This document shows positions 8,845 to 18,569 of a stretch of DNA of 64,000 bases, one piece after another. The translations under genes and the position numbers were made by a program. Location of the stretch: contig NZ_NPML01000007.1 of the NCBI RefSeq assembly GCF_002252565.1, positions 310,001 through 374,000 on the forward strand. The letters run 5' to 3'. How positions within the stretch are numbered: the first letter of the stretch is position 1; each line of letters begins with the position of its first letter. Source of the stretch: Petroclostridium xylanilyticum. Its GTDB lineage: Bacteria; Bacillota; Clostridia; SK-Y3. The notes beneath the pieces were generated by a model. It did no database searches, was not told where the DNA came from, and saw only the letters and a list, made by a program, of their open reading frames with translations.

Positions 8845-10100
8845 TATATAATTAATTTTTTAAGGTCTAAATTTTCATCAATTGTACCAACTACTGAAAT
8901 ACTAATATTTTTATTGCTAAATATCCTATCTATCATATTGCTTACAGTTTCAACCGTTATTAAATTAATTCTATCCAGAATTTCATCAGGAGTCCTAATT
9001 TTCCTTAATAGCAACTCCGACTTCCCAATACTATTCATTCTACTGCTGGTACTTTCTAACCCTAATATATAGTTGCCCTTCAGCTGTTCCTTTGCTTTGA
9101 TTAACTCTTCTTCCGCTATTTTATTTTTATTTAGCAGATTAATTTCCTCAAAGATTAATTTTACTACTTCACTTATTTGTGACGGATTCATACCCGCATA
9201 TATAGTAAACAGGCCTGCTTTCTGATAAGATGAAGGGTAGGAATATACAGAATATGCCAGCCCCTTTTCTTCTCTTATCTTTTGAAATAATCTCGAGCTC
9301 ATACCACCACCAAATATATTGTTTATAACCAGCAGGTCATAAATACTGTCATCTCCCTGTTCTATTCCCTGAAAACCAATGCAGATATGAGCCTGTTCCG
9401 TATCCTTAAATCTAAAAATAATATCATTATTAAATTTAGTTTCTGAATAAACACTTTGTTTATTATTTTCTACTTTCCACTTCTCAAACTTATTGCTTAT
9501 TAAATCCATTGTTTTTTCATAGTCAAAATTTCCGGCAATTGCAATAACCGTATTGGCTGGCGTGTAGTTGTCACGCATATAACTCAGTATTTCTTCTCTA
9601 TTGATTTGATTTAAAGATTCTCCGGTTCCTAAAATAGGATAACCTAACGGGTTTCCTGCCCATATAACCTCAGATAAAATATCATGTACTAATTCTTCAG
9701 GAGAATCTTCATACATATTAATTTCTTCTAAAATAACTTTTCTTTCTATATCAATATCATTTTGATCTATCTTAGAATTAAATAACATATCTGATAATAC
9801 ATCGATAGCAATATCCAGGTGGGTGTCCAGCGTCTTGGTATAAAAACAGGTATACTCCTTCCCCGTAAAAGCATTAAGTTGTCCACCTATACAATCAATA
9901 CTTTCAGCAATATCTTTAGCAGTTCTATTAACAGTTCCTTTGAACAGCATGTGTTCTATAAAATGAGAAATACCATTGTTTTTTTTACTTTCACTTCTTG
10001 ATCCGGTGCCTATCCAAATACCCAGCGATACAGACCTCACGTAAGGAATATACTCCGATACTACTCTAACACCATTTTTTAACGTATGCAGTTTATACAT
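8844..10100 (-). CDS. M16-family zinc peptidase (MlpA/YmxG-like)
   Basis: A 418-residue processing-peptidase homologue of the M16B family. The inverted zinc motif HxxEH is present as H46, E49 and H50, and the distal ligand E126 lies 76 residues on, so the active site is complete. The C-terminal half (a FGGGMSSRLFQKIREEKGLAYS segment near residue 265) matches the non-catalytic second domain. Homologues sit beside pnp in many Firmicutes, as here; B. subtilis MlpA has been linked to control of extracellular protease output. The start has a GGGAGG site. It has its own promoter and terminator, so it is probably a single-gene transcript. Confidence 0.93.
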   Translation of the reverse strand: MYKLHTLKNGVRVVSEYIPYVRSVSLGIWIGTGSRSESKKNNGISHFIEHMLFKGTVNRTAKDIAESIDCIGGQLNAFTGKEYTCFYTKTLDTHLDIAIDVLSDMLFNSKIDQNDIDIERKVILEEINMYEDSPEELVHDILSEVIWAGNPLGYPILGTGESLNQINREEILSYMRDNYTPANTVIAIAGNFDYEKTMDLISNKFEKWKVENNKQSVYSETKFNNDIIFRFKDTEQAHICIGFQGIEQGDDSIYDLLVINNIFGGGMSSRLFQKIREEKGLAYSVYSYPSSYQKAGLFTIYAGMNPSQISEVVKLIFEEINLLNKNKIAEEELIKAKEQLKGNYILGLESTSSRMNSIGKSELLLRKIRTPDEILDRINLITVETVSNMIDRIFSNKNISISVVGTIDENLDLKKLII

Positions 10101-10201
10101 AAATCCTCCCAGTACCTATATTAAAATATACTTTATAAGTATTCCATATATTCAATTTACTACGCAGCACAATGATAACAATTTGATAAAAATCTAATGT
10201 A

Positions 10202-10230
10202 ATTATAAGGTATATAGCTATTATATGCAA
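10202..10230 (-). promoter_or_regulatory. sigma-A promoter of the M16 peptidase gene
   Basis: Minus-strand TTGCAT, a 17-nt spacer and a perfect TATAAT lie about 100 nt upstream of the start codon. It sits just downstream of the pnp terminator, so the gene is separately transcribed. Confidence 0.7.
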
Positions 10231-10259
10231 CTGCCATTTTGTGTAACTCCTAAAAATAA

Positions 10260-10298
10260 AAAAGGCTTCAGATAAGCCTTAAAATAATGAAGCCTTTT
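10260..10298 (-). terminator. terminator after pnp
   Basis: An 11-bp stem AAAAGGCTTCA (10260-10270) with TGAAGCCTTTT (10288-10298) directly overlaps the pnp stop codon. A competing inner hairpin, AAGGCTT with AAGCCTT, is also possible. The U-rich end on the minus strand supports termination. Confidence 0.75.
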
Positions 10299-12396
10299 AC
10301 TTATTTTCTTCATCTAACTCAGGTAGGGCATCTTTCCTGGAAAGATTAATTCTGCCTTGTTTATCAATCTCTACAACTTTTACCAGAATTTCATCTCCCA
10401 CATTTACTACGTCTTCAACTTTTTCAACACGCTTTCTATCTAATTTTGAAATATGTACCAAGCCTTCTTTTCCGGGAAGGAATTCGACAAAAGCACCAAA
10501 GTTCATTATTCTTGCCACTTTGCCCAGGTAAACCTGTCCTACTTCCACATCTTTCGCAATTCCTTCTATAATCCTTAAAGCTTTCTGCCCGGCTGCTGCA
10601 TCAGTAGTTGCTATAAATACCCGTCCGTCATCTTCAATATCAATTTTAACTCCCGTATCGGCAATGATCTTTTGTATAATCTTTCCGCCCGGACCAATAA
10701 CTTCTCTAATCTTTTCAGGGTCAATGGTTGTAGTCATTATTTTTGGGGCATAGGGTGACAACTCTGCCCTTGGTTTATCTATTGCTTTCAACATCACTTC
10801 ATCCAGAATATATATCCTGGCCTCTCTTGTTTGTTTTAAAGCCTGTTCAATTATCTCACGGGTAAGCCCGTCTATCTTAATGTCCATCTGTATGGCAGTG
10901 ATTCCTTTTTTGGTCCCGGCTACCTTGAAATCCATGTCTCCAAAAAAGTCTTCCAGCCCCTGTATATCGGTCATAGTAATAAACCTGTCTCCTTCAGTAA
11001 CCAATCCCACCGAAATACCTGCTACCGGAGCTTTAATAGGCACACCGGCATCCATCAGTGCCAATGTACTGCCACAAACACTGCCTTGTGAAGTTGAACC
11101 GTTGGAACTTAATACTTCTGAAACCAGCCTAATTGCATAAGGAAATTCTTCTTCACTTGGGATAACAGGTTCCAAAGCTCTTTCTGCCAAGGCACCATGT
11201 CCTATTTCTCTTCTGCCCGGACCTCTTGATGGTTTGGTTTCACCCACGCTAAAAGATGGGAAATTATAGTGATGCATGTACCTCTTGGTTTCTTCTTCTT
11301 CTAACCCATCGAGCAATTGCACATCTCCCATTGCACCTAAGGTTGCAACAGTAAGCACCTGCGTTTGTCCTCTTGTAAACAGTCCGGACCCATGGGTTCT
11401 GGGAAGCAGACCGACTTCAGCAGCCAGAGGCCTTATCTCTGTCATTCCTCTGCCATCCGGCCGCTTGCCCTCATCCAATATCCATCTTCTTACAGTATAT
11501 TTTTGAAGTTTGTACAGTGCTTCTCCCATTTGCATCTGCATATCCGGGTATTTCTCAGCAAAATGCTCGAATACGTCATCGTATACTACTTTAAGATTTT
11601 CTTCCCTGGTTTTTTTGTCATCGGTATCTAAAGCCGCTTGAATCTTTTCATAAGCATATTCCTTTATGTCATTATAAAGCGTCTCATCAACCTCAAATGA
11701 CTGATATTCAAATTTGGACTTACCTATTTCTTTGACAATCTCATCAATAAAATTGCATATTTTTTTGATTTCCTCATGGCCAAACATAATGGCTTCAAGC
11801 ATTACATCTTCTGGAACCTCTTTTGCACCAGCTTCTATCATTACTACCTTGTCCCGTGATCCTGCTACGGTGAGGTTGAGTATGCTCTTCTCCCTTTGTT
11901 GAACCGTAGGGTTGATAATAAATTGTCCATCTACTAACCCTACCAAAACACCTCCAATAGGCCCGTTAAAAGGTATATCAGAAATAGATAATGCTGCAGA
12001 TGCACCAATCATAGCTGCAATTTCCGGCGAGTTATCCTGCTCTACAGAAAGAACTGTAGCTACCACAGCTACATCATTTCTAAAATCTTTTGGGAATAGA
12101 GGACGAATAGGCCTGTCGATTACCCTTGAAGTCAATATCGCTTTTTCAGTGGGCTTTCCTTCTCTTTTCATAAAACTGCCCGGTATTTTTCCTACTGCAT
12201 AAAGCCTCTCTTCATAATCTACACTAAGAGGAAAAAAATCTATACCTTCTCTTGGTTTATCAGCCGCGGTAGCTGTTACTAAAACTACTGTATCACCATA
12301 ACGTACCAATACTGAACCATTTGCCAATTGAGCTAATTTACCTGTTTCTATAGTAAGCTGCCTTCCTGCCAAATTCATGCTGAAAGTTCTATGCAT
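10297..12396 (-). CDS. pnp: polyribonucleotide nucleotidyltransferase (PNPase)
   Basis: 3'-to-5' phosphorolytic exoribonuclease of mRNA decay and quality control. The 699-residue chain has the usual order: RNase PH-like domain 1, a helical linker, RNase PH-like domain 2 (with [16 protein letters not shown] near residue 490), then a KH domain ([15 protein letters not shown] near 560) and an S1 domain ([15 protein letters not shown] near 630). It follows rpsO, the conserved bacterial arrangement. The ATG has an AAGGAGG site 10 nt upstream. A long palindrome of heptamer repeats lies in the rpsO-pnp gap and could influence read-through or mRNA processing. Confidence 0.98.
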   Translation of the reverse strand: MHRTFSMNLAGRQLTIETGKLAQLANGSVLVRYGDTVVLVTATAADKPREGIDFFPLSVDYEERLYAVGKIPGSFMKREGKPTEKAILTSRVIDRPIRPLFPKDFRNDVAVVATVLSVEQDNSPEIAAMIGASAALSISDIPFNGPIGGVLVGLVDGQFIINPTVQQREKSILNLTVAGSRDKVVMIEAGAKEVPEDVMLEAIMFGHEEIKKICNFIDEIVKEIGKSKFEYQSFEVDETLYNDIKEYAYEKIQAALDTDDKKTREENLKVVYDDVFEHFAEKYPDMQMQMGEALYKLQKYTVRRWILDEGKRPDGRGMTEIRPLAAEVGLLPRTHGSGLFTRGQTQVLTVATLGAMGDVQLLDGLEEEETKRYMHHYNFPSFSVGETKPSRGPGRREIGHGALAERALEPVIPSEEEFPYAIRLVSEVLSSNGSTSQGSVCGSTLALMDAGVPIKAPVAGISVGLVTEGDRFITMTDIQGLEDFFGDMDFKVAGTKKGITAIQMDIKIDGLTREIIEQALKQTREARIYILDEVMLKAIDKPRAELSPYAPKIMTTTIDPEKIREVIGPGGKIIQKIIADTGVKIDIEDDGRVFIATTDAAAGQKALRIIEGIAKDVEVGQVYLGKVARIMNFGAFVEFLPGKEGLVHISKLDRKRVEKVEDVVNVGDEILVKVVEIDKQGRINLSRKDALPELDEENK

Positions 12397-12456
12397 TATA
12401 GTATTACCTCCTTGTTTGTCTTACGTAAGAACTATTAAGAATATATTACATCGGAG

Positions 12457-12540
12457 TAGCTACTAGTTTTTAGCACTTAGATTTATACTTTAGCAGCAGC
12501 TGCTAAAGTATAAATCTAATGGCTAACTACTAATAGCTAC
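12457..12540. repeat. inverted heptamer arrays in the rpsO-pnp gap
   Basis: The left array is TAGCTAC, TAGTTTT, TAGCACT, TAGATTT (12457-12484). The right array is CTAATGG, CTAACTA, CTAATAG, CTAC (12516-12540) in inverted orientation. Between and overlapping them is a nearly perfect palindrome, AGATTTATACTTTAGCAGC at 12479-12497 with its complement ending at 12517. The whole 84 bp can fold as one hairpin. Sequence differs from the GTTCACG element, but the 7-nt phase and inverted layout are the same. Confidence 0.8.
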
Positions 12541-12609
12541 AAAAGTACAAGCAAAATACAATAGTATTATTTTCACACATTCGGCTTATTATACTGAATG
12601 AATATACAA

Positions 12610-12637
12610 TAAATGAGCGGTAAACGCCGCTCATTTA
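12610..12637 (-). terminator. hairpin after rpsO, possible terminator
   Basis: A perfect 11-bp stem TAAATGAGCGG (12610-12620) pairs with 12627-12637 around a 6-nt loop, 3 nt beyond the rpsO stop. The following minus-strand sequence is only weakly U-rich, so partial termination or an mRNA-processing stem is equally possible. Confidence 0.55.
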
Positions 12638-12640
12638 TCA

Positions 12641-12904
12641 TTACCTTCTTAAGTTCAATTTTTCAACAATATTACGGTATCTTTCGATATCCCTCTTTGC
12701 CAAATAGTTTAACAAGCCTCTACGCTGACCAACCATTTTTAAAAGACCTCTTCTTGAGTGGTGGTCTTTTCTGTGCACGTTAAGGTGCTCATTTAGATGG
12801 TTAATTCTTTCTGTAAGCAAAGCAATCTGAACCTCTGGAGAACCGGTATCATTCTCATGAAGTTTATAAGTATCAATAATGGATTGTTTTACCTCTTTTA
12901 ACAT
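12641..12904 (-). CDS. rpsO: 30S ribosomal protein S15
   Basis: Primary 16S rRNA-binding protein of the small-subunit platform. The 87-residue sequence includes the conserved [19 protein letters not shown] segment and the [15 protein letters not shown] helix. The ATG is preceded by a GAGGAGG site 11 nt upstream; the upstream GTG overlaps that site and is not a sensible start. The gene has its own candidate promoter and a structured leader, in line with the translational autoregulation by S15 known in several bacteria. Confidence 0.97.
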   Translation of the reverse strand: MLKEVKQSIIDTYKLHENDTGSPEVQIALLTERINHLNEHLNVHRKDHHSRRGLLKMVGQRRGLLNYLAKRDIERYRNIVEKLNLRR

Positions 12905-12998
12905 GATATCATTCACCTCCTCAATAAAAATCCCCCACAGCTAAGAAATGGGTAGGTGACTCCCACATCCTGGCTTCAGGTTAATCATACCTGTAACA
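12905..12998 (-). promoter_or_regulatory. structured leader of rpsO, candidate S15 autoregulatory RNA
   Basis: About 90 nt between the predicted transcript start and the rpsO ATG can form several short stems on the minus strand: CAGGT with ACCTG, CCTG-AAGC-CAGG, and two alternative pairings of TGGG with CCCA, the second ending just before the ribosome site. It is richer in G+C than the flanking DNA. S15 leaders in other Firmicutes also place a multi-stem structure over the ribosome site. The tail (TTTCTTAGCTGTGGGGG) also resembles the right end of IS200/IS605-type elements, so a relic of such an element is an alternative reading. Confidence 0.4.
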
Positions 12999-13004
12999 TC
13001 AAGT

Positions 13005-13033
13005 ATTCTAACACATATTAATTTTATTGTAAA
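13005..13033 (-). promoter_or_regulatory. sigma-A promoter of rpsO inside the ribF 3' end
   Basis: Minus-strand TTTACA, a 17-nt spacer and TAGAAT overlap the last codons and stop of ribF. Transcription would start near 12998 and give rpsO a leader of about 90 nt. Confidence 0.6.
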
Positions 13034-13967
13034 TACCTTTACTGCTAAAATATTTATTAGCGTATTCAACATCTCTTGCAATCTGGTTTGTTAACTCACT
13101 AATACTATTAAATTTCTTTTCATCTCTTATTTTTTTTATAAATCGAATTGATACATTACTACCATATAGGTTACCTTCAAAATTTAAAATATAGGTTTCA
13201 ATTTTTATTCCTTTTTCCTGAAATGTAGGATTTTCTCCAACGTTTGTTACACTATAAAATATATGGTTATCTATAACTGCATTGGTAATATATACGCCTT
13301 TTGATGGAAGAACCAAATTATCATCCGGAATTAAATTAATAGTAGGAAAACCTATCGTATTTCCAAGTTTCTTTCCCCTTACTACCTTTCCGGAAATAGT
13401 ATATAACCTGTTCATAAATTTGGAAGCCTGCTCTACATCGCCTTCCCTTATTAGCTTTCTGATGATGCTGCTGCTGACAATTACATCTCCCAACTTCACC
13501 GGCTGTACAATATCAAGATAAAAACCGTATTCTTGTGCCATTATTGTAAGTAATTGTATATCCCCAGCACCTTTATGTCCAAACCGGTAATCAAATCCAA
13601 CGATTACAGCTTTAACATTGAATTTTTCCACTAAAATTTTCTTGACGAAAGCCTCAGGATCCATTTTCATAAAAAATTCGTTAAACTCTTCAAAATATAA
13701 ATAATCTAAATCATAATGCCTTAATATATCTGCTTTCATTTCATTAGAGGTTATTAGAGGTGTAACTACTTTGCCTGCTATAATGTTTTCAGGATGATCA
13801 TTGAAGGTATAAACCATTGACCTTAGATTTCTATCCTTGCATATACGCATAGTCCTATTCACTAATTCCATATGGCCCAAGTGCAAGCCATCAAAGTTAC
13901 CCAAGGCTATACCTATTCCCTGAGATGTCTCTATACTATTTATATCCCTTGAAAATACAACCCTCAT
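13008..13967 (-). CDS. ribF: bifunctional riboflavin kinase / FAD synthetase
   Basis: Makes FMN from riboflavin and FAD from FMN. The N-terminal FAD synthetase domain has the nucleotidyltransferase motif GNFDGLHLGH at residues 23-32 and an SSSIIRKLIREG segment near 165. The C-terminal riboflavin kinase domain begins near 185, with GNTIGFPTINL near 202. At 319 residues it is of normal length. It sits between truB and rpsO, a common Firmicutes order, and starts 10 nt after truB ends. Confidence 0.97.
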   Translation of the reverse strand: MRVVFSRDINSIETSQGIGIALGNFDGLHLGHMELVNRTMRICKDRNLRSMVYTFNDHPENIIAGKVVTPLITSNEMKADILRHYDLDYLYFEEFNEFFMKMDPEAFVKKILVEKFNVKAVIVGFDYRFGHKGAGDIQLLTIMAQEYGFYLDIVQPVKLGDVIVSSSIIRKLIREGDVEQASKFMNRLYTISGKVVRGKKLGNTIGFPTINLIPDDNLVLPSKGVYITNAVIDNHIFYSVTNVGENPTFQEKGIKIETYILNFEGNLYGSNVSIRFIKKIRDEKKFNSISELTNQIARDVEYANKYFSSKGIYNKINMC

Positions 13968-13977
13968 CTATTCCACC

Positions 13978-14886
13978 TCAAAAGAAACTTTTTAACAGCT
14001 TAAGATAAAGCCCATTATCTAATTTTTGGACCACTTGTGACAGGCACAAAAAAACACCTCTCCCGTTATAAATCCTGCAAATCGTCCCTTTTCTTAAACC
14101 ACTTTTGTTTTCTATTAAATCAACTGATACTTGATTACCGTTAACAATCTTCTTTTCAACGTTAGAATTTACAGTAATAAAAGGAAAATCACAAAATAAT
14201 TTATCAACAGGCGTTAATAAATTATTTAATTTATTTTCTTTGGCACATCGTTCCAGCTCTTCTATCGTTATTGCCTGGTCAAGAGTGAAATTTCCACTTC
14301 TAGTTCTTAAAAGGAACGACATATGGGCTCCACAGCCTATCTTTTCCCCAATATCAAAACACAGAGTCCTGATATAGGTTCCTTTGGAGCATTGTACATC
14401 TAAAAGAACAGTATTGTTATCAAAATCAATATTGAGAACCTTTATGTCATATATTTTTATCTGCCGTGGTTCTCTTTTGACTTCCACACCTTTTCTAGCC
14501 AGTTCATACAGCTTCTGACCTTTTACCTTAATGGCAGAATACATAGGCGGCACTTGCTCAATTGTTCCTTTAAAACTGTAAACCGATTCCTCTATTATTT
14601 CCCTGGAAATAATAACCTTTTGCTCACTGATGATTTGCCCGAAACTATCCTGTGTATCGGTTGTAATTCCTAACTTTAATTCAGCCCGGTACTGCTTGTC
14701 CTGTCCGGATAACATATCAGCAACCTTGGTTGCTTTACCAATACATATAGGTAAAACACCTGCAGCACCTGGATCCAGGGTGCCGGTATGTCCTACTTTT
14801 TTTATATGAGTACATTTTCTGATGAAACTGACTACATCATGGGAGGTCATCCCACTGGGTTTAAGAATGTTTATAACTCCGTCCAC
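13978..14886 (-). CDS. truB: tRNA pseudouridine-55 synthase
   Basis: Converts U55 of the tRNA T-loop to pseudouridine. The catalytic Asp is D38 in GHTGTLDPGAAGVL. The 302-residue chain has the N-terminal INILKPSGMTSHDVV motif and a C-terminal extension. Its start overlaps the nrnA stop by one base, so the two are translationally coupled, and the gene belongs to the rbfA-nrnA-truB-ribF cluster. Confidence 0.97.
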   Translation of the reverse strand: MDGVINILKPSGMTSHDVVSFIRKCTHIKKVGHTGTLDPGAAGVLPICIGKATKVADMLSGQDKQYRAELKLGITTDTQDSFGQIISEQKVIISREIIEESVYSFKGTIEQVPPMYSAIKVKGQKLYELARKGVEVKREPRQIKIYDIKVLNIDFDNNTVLLDVQCSKGTYIRTLCFDIGEKIGCGAHMSFLLRTRSGNFTLDQAITIEELERCAKENKLNNLLTPVDKLFCDFPFITVNSNVEKKIVNGNQVSVDLIENKSGLRKGTICRIYNGRGVFLCLSQVVQKLDNGLYLKLLKSFF

Positions 14887-15860
14887 TACTCTTCAACCCC
14901 TTGTATAACAGCCAATTTTACAGCCTCTAAAATTTGTTTTTTTGCTGCCATCATATCCATATTCAATGTACAACCGCTTGCTCTTTTATGGCCTCCACCT
15001 CCAAAAGAAGCTGCTACCTTTGATACATCAACATACTGGTTGGAACGAAAACTGACCTTTACTTCTCCCGGCGCTTTTTCTTTGAGTAACAATCCTACTT
15101 CTACGCCCTCAATAGTCCGTGGAAGACTGGAAAGACCATCACCTTCTTCATCAGTGATCCCCATCTTTTGAATCAGTTCATAGGATAAAGCGATTAATGC
15201 TATTTTTCCATCCTCATAAAACTCGATATTATTAATTGCTTGTGCCACAAGCTTTAACCTTGCCATAGAAACCGTATCAAATACTCTTCTATTAATTTCA
15301 GCAATATCAATTCCCGTATCCAGAAATGCAGCAGCAATATGGTGCGTCCTGGAGGTGGTATTACCATATCTAAAGCCCCCGGTATCGGTGGAAATTGCTA
15401 CATAAAGATTGGCCGCAATATCCTTATCTATCGTCACACCTAATATACTCAATAAATCGTAAATAATCTCTCCTGTAGCAGATGAGTAAGTATCGACATA
15501 GTTGAATTGAGCAAATTTCGTATTACTAATATGATGGTCAACATTTACCGTTGTTTGCGCGCTTTCAAACAAATAAAGGCGGTCATTCAGACGACGCTCA
15601 TCACCGCAATCAAGGCATATAACGGTGTCAAACACTAGGCCAGAAGGTATTTCGTTTAACTTTGCATATTTACCTGCCAAAAACGAATAAACTTGAGGAA
15701 TGTCTTCTTCTACAATAACTATCGAATCTTTTTGTAACTTTTGCAATGCTAACTGCAGCGCAAAAGAAGACCCTATGCAATCCCCATCAGGATTAACATG
15801 AGGGAGGATTGCAATATTGGACCTTGATTTTATTATTTCAGCCAGTTGATTTAGTGTCAT
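14886..15860 (-). CDS. nrnA: bifunctional oligoribonuclease / PAP phosphatase NrnA
   Basis: DHH/DHHA1-family phosphoesterase that degrades nanoRNAs and 3'-phosphoadenosine 5'-phosphate. Metal-binding Asp residues are seen as D25 and D27 in HVNPDGDCIGSS and in the VNVDHHISN motif near 125. The C-terminal DHHA1 domain carries GGGHKRASG. I chose the internal ATG giving 324 residues; it follows an AAGGAG site and matches family length. A longer frame reaches back into rbfA without a ribosome site. The first codons overlap the end of rbfA by about 23 nt. Confidence 0.94.
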   Translation of the reverse strand: MTLNQLAEIIKSRSNIAILPHVNPDGDCIGSSFALQLALQKLQKDSIVIVEEDIPQVYSFLAGKYAKLNEIPSGLVFDTVICLDCGDERRLNDRLYLFESAQTTVNVDHHISNTKFAQFNYVDTYSSATGEIIYDLLSILGVTIDKDIAANLYVAISTDTGGFRYGNTTSRTHHIAAAFLDTGIDIAEINRRVFDTVSMARLKLVAQAINNIEFYEDGKIALIALSYELIQKMGITDEEGDGLSSLPRTIEGVEVGLLLKEKAPGEVKVSFRSNQYVDVSKVAASFGGGGHKRASGCTLNMDMMAAKKQILEAVKLAVIQGVEE

Positions 15861-16221
15861 GTTCAACTGATTCTCCTTCTGCTGTTGAAATATTATGGAG
15901 TAATTTAGCAATATGTGCTCCATGTTCAATAGACTCATCAAGTATAAATGTAAATTCAGGAATATATCTCAGCTGAACTCTTTTACCTACCTCTTTTCTA
16001 ATAAATCCAGCGGCACTTTTTAAACCGGCAATGGCATTATTCTGTTGTTCTTTATCACCCATTACGCTGATATAGGCCTTTGCATATCTTAAATCCCTGG
16101 TAACATCCACCAATACCACACTGGTCATTTCCGGAATTCGGGGATCCTTTAATTCTCGAATAATCTCACTGAGTTCTTTCTTGATTTCTTCACTAATTCT
16201 ATCAATCCTATTAAATGACAT
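15838..16221 (-). CDS. rbfA: 30S ribosome-binding factor RbfA
   Basis: Late 16S rRNA maturation factor that binds free 30S subunits. The 127-residue protein shows the KH-like family pattern RIDRISEEIKKELSEII at the N-terminus and LKDPRIPEMTSVV near residue 28. The start used has an AAGGTG site 6 nt upstream; the frame continues 22 codons further upstream into the intergenic repeat but without a site. It lies directly after infB, as in most bacteria. Confidence 0.95.
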   Translation of the reverse strand: MSFNRIDRISEEIKKELSEIIRELKDPRIPEMTSVVLVDVTRDLRYAKAYISVMGDKEQQNNAIAGLKSAAGFIRKEVGKRVQLRYIPEFTFILDESIEHGAHIAKLLHNISTAEGESVEHDTKSTG

Positions 16222-16270
16222 TTCTTTCACCTTCCCGCACCAAACAATCAACAATTTATAATTCGCATTA

Positions 16271-16305
16271 TAATTCGCAATTCTCAATTGTCAATTCTCA
16301 ATTCT
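16271..16305. repeat. heptamer array at the infB stop codon
   Basis: TAATTCG, CAATTCT, CAATTGT, CAATTCT, CAATTCT run in phase with a 7-nt period and overlap the TAG stop codon of infB. A partly repeated ATAATTCGCA segment lies just before it (16258-16280). No convincing inverted partner array is visible, unlike the other sites. Confidence 0.75.
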
Positions 16306-18568
16306 ACTTAACTTCTTCCATCACAAAACATTCTATTATATCGCCCTCTTTAATATCGTTGAACTTATCTATACCTATACCACACTCATAACCGGCAGCA
16401 ACTTCTCTGGCATCATCTTTAAATCTCTTCAAAGAAGCAAGTGTGCCTTCATGTACGACAATGCCGTCCCTTACAACTCTTACTTCTGAATGTCTGTTGA
16501 TTTTACCGTCGGTTACATAACATCCTGCTATCGTACCGACTCCAGACACTTTGAAAGTAGCTCTCACCTCGGCATGGCCAATAATAACTTCTTTATACTT
16601 AGGTTCCAGCATACCCTTCATCGCTGCTTCCATATCTTCTATAGCATTATAGATAATTCTATACAACCTGATTTCTACATCTTGCTGTTCGGCAGAAGCT
16701 CTTGCTCCCGAATCAGGGCGGACATTGAATCCAATAATAATCGCATTAGATGCAGAAGCCAACATGACATCTGACTCTGTAATAGCGCCAACACCGCCAT
16801 GGATTGTTCTAATTCTTACCTCATTATTGCTTAATTTTTCCAACGATTGTCTAACTGCTTCTACCGAGCCTTGAACATCTGCCTTGATAATAATATTAAG
16901 ATCTTTAACCTGTCCTTCCTTAATTTGGTTAAACAGATCATCCAGAGACACTTTCTGGTGTGCCTTGAATTGTTCTTCCTTAATTTTTTCTTTTCTTTTT
17001 TGAACTACTTCGCGAGCCTTTTTCTCATCCTCTACTGCATAGAAAATATCACCGCCATCAGGCACCTCGGACAGACCAAGTATCTCAACAGGCATTGATG
17101 GCCCGGCTTTTTTTACCCTTTGCCCTTTATCGTCCATCATTGCTCTAACTCTACCTACAGCCGTTCCTGCTACGATTATATCACCAACTTTTAACGTACC
17201 GTTTTGAACCAATACTGTTGCAACAGGTCCCCTTCCTTTATCCAACTGAGCTTCAATAACCGTACCTTTAGCCAGTCTATCCGGATTTGCCTTAAGCTCT
17301 TGCATTTCTGCCACAAGAAGTATCATCTCCAACAAATGATCAATTCCTTCTTTTTTCAATGCAGAAACAGGAACACAAATGGTGTCGCCTCCCCACTCTT
17401 CAGGTACCAAACCGTACTCTGTCAGCTCCTGCTTAACCCTGTCAGCATTTGCACCTTCTTTATCCATCTTGTTAATTGCAACAATGATGCTCACATTTGC
17501 TGCTTTTGCATGGTTAATTGCTTCAACTGTTTGGGGCATAATTCCATCATCGGCCGCAACCACAAGTATCGCAATGTCGGTAACCTGGGCACCCCTTGCC
17601 CTCATTGCAGTGAACGCTTCATGTCCCGGTGTATCCAGGAACGTTATTTCTTTATCATGAATTTTCACCCGGTAAGCGCCTATATGCTGTGTAATACCCC
17701 CAGCTTCGGTAGCAGTAACATTGGTTTGTCTTATGGCATCAAGCAAAGAGGTTTTACCATGGTCAACATGTCCCATTACAACAACTACGGGAGAACGCGG
17801 CTTCAGCTTTGCCGGATCGTCCTGCACATCGTTAAATAACCTATCTTCTTCAGTTACGATAACCTCTTTTTCAACTTTAGCGCCAAGATCCTCTGCAACT
17901 AGTGAAGCCGTATCAAAATCGATTGTCTGATTAACTGCTGCCATGATGCCAAGTGTCATCAACTTCTTTATTACTTCAGCCGCAGGTACTTTTAGTTTTT
18001 GCGCCAAATCTCCAACAGTTATTTCATCAGGAATAGCTATTTCAACAGCCTCTTTTTTGGATTTTTGAGGTTTCGTCTGAAGTTTAGTTAAATTTTCATC
18101 TGAAGGTTTGTCTTTCTTGACCTTTCCAAATCCTTTTTTAATTTTTTGTTTCTGCTTTCCCTGGTCTTTAACCCTATCAGGAACCAATTCTTCAATTCTT
18201 TCAGTGTCCAGCTTATCTAAATCTACAGTGGTTGGACGTGTATCAAAATACCTTCCTTTCACCTTGTTTTTAGGATTGCTTTCCCTCATTTGCTCTGCAT
18301 TTCTGTTATCTACAGCTTTATGATGATCTTTAGCGACGTTTTCATTGGTACGCGGTTCGCTCTTCTTTTCCTGCTTTTGATTTAAATCTTGCTTATTACT
18401 TTCATCATTTTGTTGTGTAAGGATTTCCAAAATAATATCAATGTCTAAATCGTCCAGCGTACTCATATGATTTTTAATCTCTACGTCAAAATTATGCAGT
18501 TCATCGATGATGTTCTTACTGGTAATATTCAAATCTTTTGCAACTTCATAAACTCTAGGTTTAGACAA
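16304..18568 (-). CDS. infB: translation initiation factor IF-2
   Basis: GTPase that brings initiator tRNA to the 30S subunit and promotes subunit joining. The N-terminal domain [17 protein letters not shown] is followed by a charged linker to about residue 155 and a second IF2-N module. The GTPase core carries [14 protein letters not shown] near 270 and NKMD near 375, and the C-terminal domains bind fMet-tRNA. I chose the TTG start giving 754 residues: it follows a GGGGGTG site with 5-nt spacing and yields the usual short lead before the RVYEVAK motif. A GTG three codons earlier overlaps that site. The stop codon lies in a heptamer array. Confidence 0.96.
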   Translation of the reverse strand: MSKPRVYEVAKDLNITSKNIIDELHNFDVEIKNHMSTLDDLDIDIILEILTQQNDESNKQDLNQKQEKKSEPRTNENVAKDHHKAVDNRNAEQMRESNPKNKVKGRYFDTRPTTVDLDKLDTERIEELVPDRVKDQGKQKQKIKKGFGKVKKDKPSDENLTKLQTKPQKSKKEAVEIAIPDEITVGDLAQKLKVPAAEVIKKLMTLGIMAAVNQTIDFDTASLVAEDLGAKVEKEVIVTEEDRLFNDVQDDPAKLKPRSPVVVVMGHVDHGKTSLLDAIRQTNVTATEAGGITQHIGAYRVKIHDKEITFLDTPGHEAFTAMRARGAQVTDIAILVVAADDGIMPQTVEAINHAKAANVSIIVAINKMDKEGANADRVKQELTEYGLVPEEWGGDTICVPVSALKKEGIDHLLEMILLVAEMQELKANPDRLAKGTVIEAQLDKGRGPVATVLVQNGTLKVGDIIVAGTAVGRVRAMMDDKGQRVKKAGPSMPVEILGLSEVPDGGDIFYAVEDEKKAREVVQKRKEKIKEEQFKAHQKVSLDDLFNQIKEGQVKDLNIIIKADVQGSVEAVRQSLEKLSNNEVRIRTIHGGVGAITESDVMLASASNAIIIGFNVRPDSGARASAEQQDVEIRLYRIIYNAIEDMEAAMKGMLEPKYKEVIIGHAEVRATFKVSGVGTIAGCYVTDGKINRHSEVRVVRDGIVVHEGTLASLKRFKDDAREVAAGYECGIGIDKFNDIKEGDIIECFVMEEVK

Positions 18569-18569
18569 A

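Noticed and set aside
12917-13000. Complete IS200/IS605 element
   Set aside because: Only a tail-like stem is visible; there is no tnpA or tnpB and no left end.
17204-17839. 211-codon plus-strand open frame
   Set aside because: Antisense to the GTPase domain of infB; the amino acid composition is typical of a shadow frame.
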